A DNA stretch of 64,000 nt from an uncultured Planctomycetaceae bacterium (lineage in GTDB: Bacteria; Planctomycetota; Planctomycetia; Planctomycetales; Planctomycetaceae): positions 62,001 to 126,000 of the forward strand of contig CALSLT010000003.1 of the NCBI GenBank assembly GCA_943787265.1. Direction: 5' to 3'. Below the pieces are notes generated by a model. It was not told where the DNA came from, did no database searches, and was given only the letters and a program-made list of their open reading frames with translations. The translations under genes were made by a program, and so were the position numbers. Below, piece by piece: positions 20,050-28,919 of the stretch; position 1 is the first letter of the stretch; every line of letters starts with the position of its first letter.

Positions 20050-21417
20050 ATGAAATTTGCTCCTTATCTCCTGAGTGTTCTGTCGTTCCTGCCTACTGTT
20101 GACGCCGCCGAAGTGGAAGTCGTGGTTAGTCCGCGCATCACGGTCGTCGAGCGAGAAGGCATCACCGGTGGTGGCTGCCCGGTGAAGGTTGGGAATCGCG
20201 TTCTGAGTTTCTTTCCGAATCACCCGGATGACTTCGGCGGCTCGAACGGAACGGCATCGGCAATCTCCACGGATGGCGGCATGAGCTGGACGAAGGGGCG
20301 CGACAACTGGCCCATGTCGGGAATGATTAGCCTGTGGGCGGACCGTCTGAAGAATGGCAACCTGCTCGCTTTTGGAATCAAATGGGTGCCCGATCCCAAA
20401 ACGCGTCGTGACGCAAAGCGGCCTGACGTGCCCGACGACGCGTATCAGATCGCCGTGTCCAGCGATGGCGGACAGGGCTGGAAGCTGGAACGAGCCACGA
20501 TTGAGTGCCCGTCGGAAATCGGCGGTATCGCTCGGCCTTTACCGCACACCATTGAAGATGAAGACGGCTTGTTGCTTATGTCTGCCTATACCTGGAGCAA
20601 ACGCGGCAACAAGGTTGTGTTGCTGCAGAGTGAGGATGGTGGTCGATTGTGGAAGGTCCGATCCACCATCACCACAGCCGTCGCGATGATTCAGGCGGGA
20701 GCCCGGGTGACCACACCCTGGTTGGAAGCGTCCGTCTCGCTAACCAGCAATGGTGACCTGCTGGCAATCGTTCGCAGCGGCAGCACGGTGAAATCCAGAC
20801 TGGTCTCGGTGCGTTCGACCGATGGCGGCAGGACGTGGGGATCACCAAAAGTTCTGCCGTTTGCGGGCAAGCTACCCACCCTGCATCTTCTGAACAATGG
20901 GATCCTCACACTCACAACTGCGTTGAGCCGCAACCATTGCCGTGTCTATCTTTCCGACGATGGGACCGGTCGCAACTGGAGTCGCGCCTTTGTCATCAGC
21001 AGCCTGACAGGCGGGAATGTCGGGGTGACCAGCGCTGGAGACGATAAGCTTATTATAGCCAGCGCGGCGAATCGCAGAATTGATGCATGGCATCTTCGAG
21101 TCGGGCCTCAACCCTTGCCAGCGGAATCTCTCGGTCTGCCCACTGATCTGAATTTCAAAGACGGAACGCTCACCTGGACAGCGTCGCCGAATGCCGTTGC
21201 GTACCTTGTGACTCCCGTGCTCATTCAACCCGGCAAAATCTGGCCAACGACGCTTGTCCAACCGTACGCTGCCATTCAGACACCAGGCGATTCCTGCAAA
21301 CTGGATCTGCACCGTCAGCTTCTTCTCGGCAGCATCTATGCATTCGAAGTCAGTGCCGTGGACGCAAAAGGCAGAGTGTCTCGTGCCGCGCATAGCCGGG
21401 AGTTTCAACTACAGTGA
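20050..21417 (+). CDS. Sialidase-like BNR/Asp-box protein
   Basis: 455 residues from the ATG at 20050, chosen over the GTG at 20038 because it gives a clean signal peptide (MKFAPYLLSVLSFLPTVDA). Four Asp-box motifs are visible: STDGGMSWTKG, SSDGGQGWKLE, SEDGGRLWKVR and STDGGRTWGSP, the hallmark of six-bladed sialidase/BNR propellers. The C-terminal 80 residues look like a fibronectin-type III domain (LTWTASPNAVAYLVTPVLIQ). It starts 25 bases after the previous stop and belongs to the same run. Exo-alpha-sialidase activity is possible, but many planctomycete BNR proteins have other substrates. Confidence 0.78.
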   Translation: MKFAPYLLSVLSFLPTVDAAEVEVVVSPRITVVEREGITGGGCPVKVGNRVLSFFPNHPDDFGGSNGTASAISTDGGMSWTKGRDNWPMSGMISLWADRLKNGNLLAFGIKWVPDPKTRRDAKRPDVPDDAYQIAVSSDGGQGWKLERATIECPSEIGGIARPLPHTIEDEDGLLLMSAYTWSKRGNKVVLLQSEDGGRLWKVRSTITTAVAMIQAGARVTTPWLEASVSLTSNGDLLAIVRSGSTVKSRLVSVRSTDGGRTWGSPKVLPFAGKLPTLHLLNNGILTLTTALSRNHCRVYLSDDGTGRNWSRAFVISSLTGGNVGVTSAGDDKLIIASAANRRIDAWHLRVGPQPLPAESLGLPTDLNFKDGTLTWTASPNAVAYLVTPVLIQPGKIWPTTLVQPYAAIQTPGDSCKLDLHRQLLLGSIYAFEVSAVDAKGRVSRAAHSREFQLQ

Positions 21418-21718
21418 CAGCAGGTCGAAACTCGTGGCGAGTTAAATAATCGAGCCGACACTGCCTGGCTGAACGAGGTAGTTCACTAATTTGATGATGT
21501 TTGAGATGCAGGATGAACCACGTTTACACGATCCTGCGCGTGTATTTTACCCGTTCCTGCACAAAGCATCCTTGGGGCGATCGAGGATATCGCTTGATGA
21601 ATTTTGATTTGTAGTTTTAGAAGTGCATGAGTCTTCGTGACTGCGATTTCACTTCGCAGATTGCAAATCAACAACTATCAAGCGTCAACAACAGCGGAGC
21701 TTGATCAATGAATCCAAC
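21418..21718 (+). promoter_or_regulatory. Stranded leader, ribosome binding site and start codon of the interrupted sialidase-like gene
   Basis: This 301-base gap carries no gene. At its end GGAG (21696-21699) stands eight bases before ATG (21708-21710), followed by AATCCAAC up to the IS30 end at 21719. Joined to the sequence after the insertion (TAAGTTGGCC from 22848), it reads ATG AAT CCA ACT AAG TTG GCC, the natural N terminus MNPTKLA of the gene at 22834. The leader is thus the original promoter/RBS region cut off from its gene by the insertion. Confidence 0.8.
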
Positions 21719-22844
21719 GGCGGATTCACATCTGAAGTGCAAAGCCGGCTTTTGTGAGAACTTCGAGTGGAGTGAGATAGTTGAGTCTCTTTCGAGGTCG
21801 ATTGTTGAGCCGGTTCGTGACGTGTGCAAGGGCGTTGTGTGAGATGTCTCGGAAGTCGGTCTTCTTCGGGAAGTACTGACGCAGCAGGCCGTTGGTGTTT
21901 TCGTTTGTTGCTCGCTCGTTCGAGGAGTAGGCGTGTGCAAAGTAGATGGCGATCTGCAGACGCTTGCTCAGTTGTTCATGGCCGGAGAATTCCTTGCCGT
22001 TGTCGACGGTCAGTGTCTGACGCAGCGTTGGCGGGATGATGCGGAACGCTCGTTCTTTGGCAGCGTTCAGCCGGGCGCTGGTGCCGTTTTTCATCTTTGC
22101 TGTGATCAAAAATCCGCTCTTGCGTTCCACACAGGTCATGATCATGCCGGAGTGATCTGCACCGTGAACCGTGTCGCCCTCCCAGTCACCGAAGCGGCGG
22201 CGTGAATCGACTTTTGCCGGACGCTGCTCGATGCTGACGCGGTTTCTGATGCGGCCTCGTCCGTCAATGCCCCGACGTTTGCGATAACGACCGTGACGCA
22301 GGAACGAGCGGAAATGGCTGCGGTATTCGCAGGTCTCCAGCCAGCGGTAGATCGTCTGATACGACACTCGTCTCGATTGTGTCCGGCGGTAATCTCGCTT
22401 CATCCGGCCAGCGATTTCTTCCGGTGACCACTCCTGAGACAATCCGCTACGGACTGACTCGTTGATGAAAGGATCGTCCATCTTCCGGATGAGCGGACGC
22501 TCGCGACGACGTCGGGCAGTTCGTTCCTGAGCGGCCACGGCTCGATAGCCTTCCGAATCCCTGTTGCGAGACAGTTCGCGACTGATGGTCGACGGAGAAC
22601 GATTCAAGTGCTGAGCGATCTTTGTCGGACCAGTGCCCGAATAATGTAACTGAGAGATGACTTCGCGTTCTTCAAGAGTAAGCTGGTGGTACGGCATCGC
22701 AGGTTCTCCGTTGAATAGTGCATTGTTCGCACAACTATCCAACTCCCTGCGGTGTTCACTTTCCAGCAGTAAACCGCCTCGAAGCCCATCCCGTCCGAAC
22801 CAGAGCTGAGTTCTGATCCGTTGCACTTCAGATGTGAATCCGCC
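21719..22844 (-). mobile_element. IS30-family insertion sequence, complete
   Basis: 1126 bp bounded by perfect 24-bp inverted repeats, 21719-21742 (starting GGCGGATTCACATC) and 22821-22844. The flanks are AAC on both sides (21716-21718 and 22845-22847), a 3-bp target duplication as IS30 elements make. It holds one intact transposase gene on the - strand. Perfect ends, an intact gene and a visible duplication point to a recent insertion. The target is codon 4 of a sialidase-like gene, and the element's right end now supplies an in-frame GTG for that gene. Confidence 0.93.
21726..22697 (-). CDS. IS30-family transposase
   Basis: 323 residues from the ATG at 22697, which has GGAG eight bases upstream. 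The N terminus MPYHQLTLEEREVISQLHYS and helix-turn-helix KIAQHLNRSPSTISRELSRN are diagnostic of IS30. The DDE triad is visible as RFGDWEGDTVHGAD, LTVDNGKEFSGH and RATNENTNGLLRQYF. A longer frame runs upstream to 22859, through the element's end, and is not used. Length and motifs agree with functional family members and no break is seen, so the element may still be active. Confidence 0.95.
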   Translation of the reverse strand: MPYHQLTLEEREVISQLHYSGTGPTKIAQHLNRSPSTISRELSRNRDSEGYRAVAAQERTARRRRERPLIRKMDDPFINESVRSGLSQEWSPEEIAGRMKRDYRRTQSRRVSYQTIYRWLETCEYRSHFRSFLRHGRYRKRRGIDGRGRIRNRVSIEQRPAKVDSRRRFGDWEGDTVHGADHSGMIMTCVERKSGFLITAKMKNGTSARLNAAKERAFRIIPPTLRQTLTVDNGKEFSGHEQLSKRLQIAIYFAHAYSSNERATNENTNGLLRQYFPKKTDFRDISHNALAHVTNRLNNRPRKRLNYLTPLEVLTKAGFALQM

Positions 22845-24048
22845 AACTAAGTTGGCCATATTAAACGTCGTTAGTGTCCTCGTAGTTACACATATTGCCG
22901 TTGCCGAACCACTTGCGATCCTCGACCTGCCGGGGGCCGGAACGGATCCGGCAGCGATTGATTTCGAGAATCTGCCGCGTTTGAAGGGGACTCACGCGAT
23001 AATCAATCAGGTCGCGTACTCGCCGGATTTCAAGACTGGTGAGAAGCTCGAAATGAACCGAATGCGGCTCAATCTGCACAACTACCTGATTCACCACGAT
23101 GACAAATTCTGGTGCATCTGGAGTGACGGCCCCAAGGTTGAGGACTGGCCGACGCAGGAAGTGAAGTACGCAACGAGCGAAGACGGCCTTAAGTGGAGCG
23201 AAGCCAGATCGGTCACCGGGACGCCGGACGCACCCTACGCCTTCATATCGCGTGGGCTGTGGGTTCGCGGCGGTAAGCTGCTCGCACTCGCTGCGCACTA
23301 TCGTGACAAAGGTGCGTTCGGCGCGAACAAGGAACTCGAATTGTGGGCCTATGGCTGGAACTCGGAAGCTAAGAAATGGGAGTTCGTTTCCAAAGTATAT
23401 GACAACGCGATTAACAACTTCCCGCCCCAACTGCTTCCAGATGGCAACTGGATTCTGACTCGGCGCGATTCTCGCTTTAACGTCACGATTCTGATCGGTG
23501 GCAAAGGTCGGCTTGACAGCTGGCGTGAGCATCGCGTCGTCGATCTGACCGAAGTGAAGGGGTTTCGCCCCGACGAACCAATCTTCTGGCGGATGCCAGA
23601 CAACAGTCTGAACGCTCTGTTTCGCGACAACGGCGGCTCGCGGCGACTGTTCCACGCGACGTCTCGAGATCTTGGACGGACCTGGACGACGCCCGTTCTG
23701 ACGAACTTCCCCAAATCGACGAGCAAGATCTATTCCACCGAAACGAGCCGTGGTTACCGCGTTATGGTCTCGAACGCGAACCCGAAGTGGGGCCGTCGTG
23801 AGCTGCACCTATCAGTCAGCAAGGACGGCAAGCACTTTACTCGCATGGCACAAGTCGATGTTCCAGCTCCGCCGGCACCGAAAGGATTTGAGAGTATCTG
23901 GAAGAAATTCTCTTATGGAATTGCCAGCCTGCAGTACCCGCACGTTATCGAACACGACGGCCATCTGTGGATCGCTCTGTCGCGATGTAAACTGCAGACA
24001 GAAGTGTTTCGAGTCTCGCTGGATTCGGTGGATAGATTGCTGAAGTGA
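22834..24048 (+). CDS. Sialidase-like secreted protein, start rebuilt from an IS30 end
   Basis: 404 residues if read from the GTG at 22834, which lies inside the right inverted repeat of the IS30 element. The predicted N terminus MNPPTKLAILNVVSVLVVTH is a signal peptide and differs from the pre-insertion MNPTKLA by a single added proline. The body is a BNR-like propeller: YATSEDGLKWSEA, ATSRDLGRTWTTP, SVSKDGKHFTRMA. The natural RBS and ATG are 1.1 kb upstream on the other side of the insertion. No good Shine-Dalgarno precedes the new GTG, so translation is doubtful unless the element provides transcription and initiation is weak. Same operon direction as the neighbouring enzymes. Substrate unknown. 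Confidence 0.75.
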   Translation: MNPPTKLAILNVVSVLVVTHIAVAEPLAILDLPGAGTDPAAIDFENLPRLKGTHAIINQVAYSPDFKTGEKLEMNRMRLNLHNYLIHHDDKFWCIWSDGPKVEDWPTQEVKYATSEDGLKWSEARSVTGTPDAPYAFISRGLWVRGGKLLALAAHYRDKGAFGANKELELWAYGWNSEAKKWEFVSKVYDNAINNFPPQLLPDGNWILTRRDSRFNVTILIGGKGRLDSWREHRVVDLTEVKGFRPDEPIFWRMPDNSLNALFRDNGGSRRLFHATSRDLGRTWTTPVLTNFPKSTSKIYSTETSRGYRVMVSNANPKWGRRELHLSVSKDGKHFTRMAQVDVPAPPAPKGFESIWKKFSYGIASLQYPHVIEHDGHLWIALSRCKLQTEVFRVSLDSVDRLLK

Positions 24049-24192
24049 TGTCGCGGTCAGTTAAAAATTCGTGCATCCTGACACTTGGCCCATTGGATCG
24101 CTCAAAAAGCAAGTAGACCGGCCAAGGAGCACAGCGCCGATGCTCCAGTAATGGGATGCGTGCGAAGTAGTGATCAGAAAAGAAACAACATC

Positions 24193-25653
24193 ATGACGCT
24201 CGTTCATACGCACCCTGTTGCGTCTCTCATCTTTCTCGTGTTCGTTTTTTGCGTTGAATTGTCTGTGGTCACCGGTGACGAGCCGAAATTACAGGGCACC
24301 GAAGCGCCACCGCGAGAGGATGCGCTGCTGTATCGTAAGCTCGCGATACCTGTGGAATATCTCGTCACACGCACGGGACACACGTTTGGCGGTGATCTGC
24401 GCATCGGCGACTTCAATGGTGACGGGCAATGCGACTTTCTGGTTTATCGATGCAATCACGGAGCGCCAAGAGGCGCACACATGGGCGGGATGAAGCCGGC
24501 GTTCATGGGCGCGTTCGAACTGGACGGGACACCGCTCTGGCAAGTGGGCGAGGGTGGCAATCATCCTTCGCGGCCGATGTCCGTTGCGGTGAAAGACTGG
24601 ACCGGCGACGGAGCCGACGATGTCATCTGCTTTTGGCATAAGCCGCAGACGGGACTAAATACCGATTGGCAATCGCTCGCTGATGTTGTCGTCCAACTGC
24701 GCGACGGGCACACAGGCAACGTGCTCCGTGAAGCCACGTCCAAAGCCATCACGGAGCGACGACGCAAAGATCCCGTCGGTGCGAATTGGGTGCATCAGCG
24801 ATTGCTGATCGCCAACTTCCGCGGAACACCGGAGCCGCGTGACATTGCCGTAAAACTTGGCGACACGTACGTCGCACTCGACGAACGCTTGAACGTCCTG
24901 TGGACATACGAAACGCAGTGGGTCAAGTACAGCCAGTGTCCAGCCTATATTCCGGCAGTCGGAGACATTGACGGCGACGGACGCGACGAGCTGCTCACAG
25001 GGTATCATCTCATCGACGACGACGGTTCGTTGATGTGGAAGAACAAACTGGGCGCGAACATGGACTCGGTCACGGTCGATCGTTGGCAGGGAAACACGCG
25101 GGCGATTTGTTCGGGCTTCGGCCATGTGATGACGGCCGAGGGCCAAGTCGAGTTGTCGCTTGGCAAACAGATCGTTCCACACGGACAGGAAGTTCGCGTA
25201 GCGGATTTTCACTCCGGTCACGCAGGCAACGAGATGGTGCTACGAGCCTTCGGGCATAAACCAACCGTGCATCTGGTCAGCAGCCAGACCAACAAGATCA
25301 TCAACACGATCGAATTGCAGTTTTCTCCGACCAACGTCGGCATGGAGCCCGTCTTTTGGAACGGCCCCGACAAGGCCGCGCTGCTTTATAATGGCGGCTG
25401 GTTGTGGGACCTGAAAACGGCAAAAGGGAACCCGCTTCCCGGTGTCTCGCCACCGAACGGCGGCAAGGTCCATCGCATGGGTTTCTACCACGCGATCCCC
25501 GCCAACCTGTGCGGAGACGATCGCGAAGAACTCGTCCTCTGGGACTCGACCGCCACCGACATCTGCATCTACACACCCAAGCCGCTCGATCAGTCCGCCT
25601 ACCGCGGCTATCGCGCCGGGCCGAGACAATACAACCCACGAATCATGGATTGA
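24193..25653 (+). CDS. Secreted FG-GAP/VCBS repeat protein
   Basis: 486 residues from the ATG at 24193 (MTLVHTHPVASLIFLVFVFC signal peptide); an upstream in-frame ATG at 24085 would put 36 non-leader residues first. Calcium-binding FG-GAP-type loops DLRIGDFNGDGQCDFLVYR, VKDWTGDGADDVICF and VGDIDGDGRDELLTGYHLI (each DxxGDG) show a propeller. The layout resembles the propeller of family 11 rhamnogalacturonan lyases, and the end KPLDQSAYRGYRAGPRQYNP is like the tails of those proteins. It is 144 bases after the sialidase-like gene and probably the last gene of the glycan run. Lyase activity is a guess. Confidence 0.7.
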   Translation: MTLVHTHPVASLIFLVFVFCVELSVVTGDEPKLQGTEAPPREDALLYRKLAIPVEYLVTRTGHTFGGDLRIGDFNGDGQCDFLVYRCNHGAPRGAHMGGMKPAFMGAFELDGTPLWQVGEGGNHPSRPMSVAVKDWTGDGADDVICFWHKPQTGLNTDWQSLADVVVQLRDGHTGNVLREATSKAITERRRKDPVGANWVHQRLLIANFRGTPEPRDIAVKLGDTYVALDERLNVLWTYETQWVKYSQCPAYIPAVGDIDGDGRDELLTGYHLIDDDGSLMWKNKLGANMDSVTVDRWQGNTRAICSGFGHVMTAEGQVELSLGKQIVPHGQEVRVADFHSGHAGNEMVLRAFGHKPTVHLVSSQTNKIINTIELQFSPTNVGMEPVFWNGPDKAALLYNGGWLWDLKTAKGNPLPGVSPPNGGKVHRMGFYHAIPANLCGDDREELVLWDSTATDICIYTPKPLDQSAYRGYRAGPRQYNPRIMD

Positions 25654-25986
25654 GAAACCAAGCGTTTCGAATGCATACAAAACACTCAGTCTTGTCACCG
25701 CTGTTATTGGGCTTGTGGACTCCGCGTAAGCTCAAAATGCCCCGAGTTCAAAACCGGCTGCCCTCTGGGATGTCTCGAGGATCGAAGTCCGTGATGAATA
25801 CCAGGTCGAGTTTCCGGAACTGTTCGCACCCGATGGCTGCTTGTTAGTATCCACAGTAAACACCGCCATGCGCGCGCAGGACGCCAGAAAGTGTTAAGGC
25901 AGTGGTGCAATCATGGATGCAACCTGCGTTAGCCCATGACTGTTGGATACCTGAAAGATTTCCAAGAATTCTTTCATGAGACGGTT

Positions 25987-26292
25987 ATGCCAGAGAAATC
26001 GAAGCGTGTACGTCGTTCATTCAGTGATCAGTTCAAGCAGGACGCAGTCGACCTTGTCGTCAAGCAGGGGTACTCGTTCAAGGCGGCAGCGGACGCCGTT
26101 GGCGTTGGTGCGAAGAATCTCAGGGACTGGCACGCAAAGTTGGCTCCTGAGCCTGAACCGTGCGATGACGACGCCTCGGCCGCTGCGTTGCAGGATGAGA
26201 TCAAGCGTCTGAAGAAGCGTTTGCAGCGAGTTGAAATGGAACGTGAAATCTTAAAAAAAGCCACAGCGTACTTCGCGAGGGAGTCACATTGA
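25987..26292 (+). CDS. IS3-family transposase orfA (copy 1)
   Basis: 101 residues from the ATG at 25987, aligned with orfA of copy 2 (29916). The helix-turn-helix reads SFSDQFKQDAVDLVVKQGYS and DAVGVGAKNLRDWH; a leucine-zipper-like end is KRLQRVEMEREILKKA. A run of seven A followed by G (26253-26260) is the usual -1 frameshift site that fuses orfA with orfB. The frame is intact, but its partner orfB is interrupted, so the element can move only if complemented. Confidence 0.88.
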   Translation: MPEKSKRVRRSFSDQFKQDAVDLVVKQGYSFKAAADAVGVGAKNLRDWHAKLAPEPEPCDDDASAAALQDEIKRLKKRLQRVEMEREILKKATAYFARESH

Positions 26293-27173
26293 AATACGCA
26301 TGGATCAAGCAGCATCGTGACTCATTTTCGGTGAAATCGATGTGTCGAACGCTCGATATCAGCACGAGCGGATACTACAGGTGGCTGAAGGCCGGGCCCG
26401 GCTTGAGGGGTCAACGATCGGCTCGAATTCGCACATCGATCAAGTAGGTGTACGACGAGTCCCACGGAATCTATGGCAGTTACAAAATTGCTGATCGACT
26501 CAAGAAGGATGACTCTCTGGAAGCAGCATTCCGTAACACAGTCGCCACGGCGATGCGTGAAATGGGACTGAAAAGCAAGGTTTCAAAGAAGTTCTCGCCA
26601 ACAACAACCGTTTCTGATCCAGCAAAAGCGGCCGCACCAAATGTTCTCAACCAGTCCTTCAAAACCGACGCCCCGAACAGAAAGTGGGCGACCGACATCA
26701 CGTACTTGCCGACGACTGCCGGCTGGGTTTACCTGGCTGTTGTCCTGGACCTGTTCAGCCGCAAGGTCGTTGGCTGGGCGATTTCTGAAAGTCTCGCCAC
26801 ACCACTGGTCAGTTCGGCTCTTCGTAACGCCGTTGAATTACGAAAGCCCGATACGAACGGCTTGCTTCATCACAGCGATCGAGGCTCGCAGTACACCAGC
26901 GATGATTACCAACAGACTCTGAAAACTCTCAACATGACCTGCTCGATGAGTCGTACGGGTTGCTGCTACGACAATGCCGTCATGGAACGTTTCTTCTGGT
27001 CGCTCAAGCACGAGTGGACGAAGTTCGAATCCTTCGACAACATCTGCGACGCCAGGCTCAGCGTCTTCCAGTACATCGACACTTTCTACAACTCAAAGCG
27101 AATCCATCAGACCCTCGGATACCGAACACCTGACGAATGTGAAGAACAGTATCAAGCAAAACTAGCCGTCTAA
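26289..27173 (+). pseudogene. IS3-family transposase orfB (copy 1), nonsense mutation
   Basis: The frame matches orfB of copy 2 throughout. At 26445-26447 it reads TAG where copy 2 has CAG (IRTSIK*VYDESHGIYGS), a C to T change. Downstream of the stop the integrase core is whole: RKWATDITYLPT, LLHHSDRGSQYTSDDY and NAVMERFFWSLKHEWTK give the DDE triad. The frame also begins with TTG where copy 2 has ATG. A single nonsense mutation therefore separates this copy from a full transposase. Confidence 0.88.
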
Positions 27174-27212
27174 AAAACTATTTCAGGTGTCCACCACAAG
27201 TGGGCAATCGCA

Positions 27213-28481
27213 GTATTTATCCGACGAGTGGTATGGAGTGAGAGGATTCGGAGTTTGAAGAGTTCGAGGTCGCGGTATCCAAACGCCTGTCGCTGGAGCA
27301 GTTTCAGTTTGTTGTTGACGCCTTCCAGCGGGCCGGTAGAGATCGAGTCGTCGTACCAGGCCAGCAGACTCTGCCGGTGTTTGTGGAGAGTCCGGGCCAT
27401 CTGTTGCAGGACACGGATTCCGGTCTGTTCCGCTCGCCGGCACCAGGCGGTCAGCCAGCGTTCGGCCTGAGACTTTGTGGTTTGCTCCCAGAACTGTCTG
27501 AGGTCTTCCTTCAGGTAGTACGCCGTCGCCAACGGAGCGTTCAGGGATAGAGCGTCTTGCAGTCGCTGATGTTCGTCGCGATCGTCGTCCAGGTTCTCAG
27601 GATTCTTCAGCAGCAGCCAGCGGGTCCCTTTGAGCACGGCTTTGTGCGGGGCGTCTGTGGCTTCGCGATACAGGTCACGGCGAAGCTTCGTCAGCTTCTC
27701 GTTGAACAGCTTGACCACGTGGAATCGGTCCAGCACCAGACGGGCTTCGGGCAGAAACTCCCGCACCGCCTTGAGGAAGCCACCGGCCATGTCCGAAGCC
27801 ACCGCTCGCACCTTCGCCCGAGACTGCCTGAGTCTGCGAAAGAACGGCCGAAGCGTTGCAGAACCGCGTCCCTCACCCACAAACACCACCGCTCCGGAGT
27901 CCAGGTCCAGAACCAGCGTCAGGTACTTGTGACGTTTCCCGACGTAGACCTCGTCCACCGCCAGCCGCTTCAGATACTTGAGTTTCGACCGACCGAACTT
28001 CCGCTTGAGTCGTCGCTTCTGAATGTCATTGGCCAGGTCCCACGAAATGCCCAGGTGACGCGACACATCCTGCGGCGTCATGAACCGCAGCAGTTCGACG
28101 ACGTAGCGTTCGAAGACCCGAGTGTGCTGTTTGTGCGGCTGTGTTGTTTGTGCGGCTGTGTTGTGTGCGGCTGTTTGTGTGGCTGTGTTGTTTGTGCGAC
28201 GGGGCGAACGACACGACCACACGCCGCCTGGAGAAACACTCCTGACACTCGACTTTCGGCACTCGCATCTCAATCCACGTTTCCCGCGAGCCGATGGGAA
28301 CGGTTCGCCAGCGACGTTCAAACCATTCGACAATCCGTACCTTCGAACTCCCGCAAGCCGGGCAGCACAGCTTCTCACGAGCCTGAGCCACCCGAATCGT
28401 CATGCCACCACTGTGAAACTTTGTGGCCTGGTACTGGTAGCCCCGAATCCCGAACCCATGATACAAGAGACTGGTGGACAT
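27213..28481 (-). pseudogene. ISL3-family transposase, frameshifted by a tandem repeat and truncated
   Basis: Starts at the ATG at 28481 (MSTSLLYHGFGIRGYQYQAT) with a zinc-finger domain (CCPACGSSKVRIVEWFERRW, VECQECFSRR). The frame is lost in a 17-bp tandem repeat at 28130-28200. In another frame the protein goes on with RVFERYVVELLRFMTPQDVS, the helix-turn-helix of ISL3 enzymes, and the DDE core: LAVDEVYVGKRHKYLTLVLD, VASDMAGGFLKAVREFLPEA and GPLEGVNNKLKLLQRQAFGY. Removing 28130-28190 (61 bases) restores the reading SFAPSHKQHTRVFERYVV. The last codons are replaced by sequence of the neighbouring IS3 copy. Confidence 0.85.
28130..28200. repeat. 17-bp tandem repeat inside the ISL3 transposase gene
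   Basis: Unit TTTGTGCGGCTGTGTTG at 28130-28146 and 28147-28163, a shortened unit of ten bases at 28164-28173, a one-base variant at 28174-28190, and a partial unit at 28191-28200. The four expanded units total 61 bases, not a multiple of three, and throw the host gene out of frame. Confidence 0.9.
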
Positions 28482-28640
28482 GCTGGTTTCTCCGTTCTGA
28501 GGAAGGTGTCGCAACCCCCTCACTGAAATCAGCATGTCCGCTCTTCACAACCAACAGTCCCGACTTACCGGAAGAACCGAAAAATCAGAGTTAGGTGAGA
28601 GAATCCTCTCCGGCTGAATGCCGGGAAAGGATTGAATTAG

Positions 28641-28919
28641 ATGCCCAGGAGACGACATGGCGTGGGCCAGATTATTCCGAAGTTACGTCAAGTGGATGTG
28701 GAGCTTGGTAAGAGGAAGACGGTTCCGGAGATTTGCAAGACGCTCGATATTTCTGAGCAGACCTACTACCGCTGGCGTCAGAAATACGGAGGGATGAAGC
28801 CAGAGATGGCGAAGGAACTGAAAGCTCTTCAGAAAGAAAATGCTCGCCTGAAGAAACTTTTGGCTGACCAGGTTCTCGACATGGATATTCTGAAGGAAGC
28901 CGCGAAGGGACACTGGTAA
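28641..28919 (+). CDS. IS3-family transposase orfA (second type)
   Basis: 92 residues from the ATG at 28641, MPRRRHGVGQIIPKLRQVDV. The helix-turn-helix ISEQTYYRWRQKYGGMKPEM and the zipper LKALQKENARLKKLLADQVL followed by DMDILKEAAKG are characteristic of IS3 orfA proteins of the IS407/IS51 type. Intact by itself, but its orfB partner is broken. Confidence 0.85.
   Translation: MPRRRHGVGQIIPKLRQVDVELGKRKTVPEICKTLDISEQTYYRWRQKYGGMKPEMAKELKALQKENARLKKLLADQVLDMDILKEAAKGHW

Larger units (their letters stand above)
25925..27212 (+). mobile_element. IS3-family element, copy 1 (orfB interrupted by a stop)
   Basis: 1288 bp. Ends were set by comparison with copy 2 at 29854: left end TGCGTTAGCCCATGACTG, right end ...GGGCAATCGCA, forming imperfect inverted repeats of about 31 bp. 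The flanks (ACC left, GTA right) do not match, so there is no target duplication. The right end abuts directly the truncated 3' end of an ISL3-type transposase gene. Several silent and missense differences from copy 2 show that the two copies are old relatives and not a fresh duplication. Confidence 0.85.
27213..28590 (-). mobile_element. ISL3-family element, 3' end truncated
   Basis: The transposase runs on the - strand from about 28481 and is cut at 27213 by the end of IS3 copy 1, so the downstream terminal repeat is missing. The upstream end is probably near 28585, where TTCTTCCGGTAAGTCGGGAC (read on the - strand) resembles an ISL3-like terminus; I cannot verify it without the other end. 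It is followed at once by another IS3 relative at 28595. Truncation and an internal repeat expansion both mark it as inactive. Confidence 0.75.

Noticed and set aside
21418..21718. Possible second gene remnant before the IS30 element
   Set aside because: Only the leader of the interrupted gene is supported.
25654..25924. Search for a gene between the FG-GAP protein and IS3 copy 1
   Set aside because: No frame with a leader, motif or ribosome site; also no match to the right flank of copy 1.
28130..28200. CRISPR-like array
   Set aside because: Units are contiguous without spacers and lie inside a transposase gene; this is a simple tandem repeat.
27557..28594. 345-codon + strand frame opposite the ISL3 transposase
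   Set aside because: A shadow of the transposase gene; low-complexity repeats explain its length.
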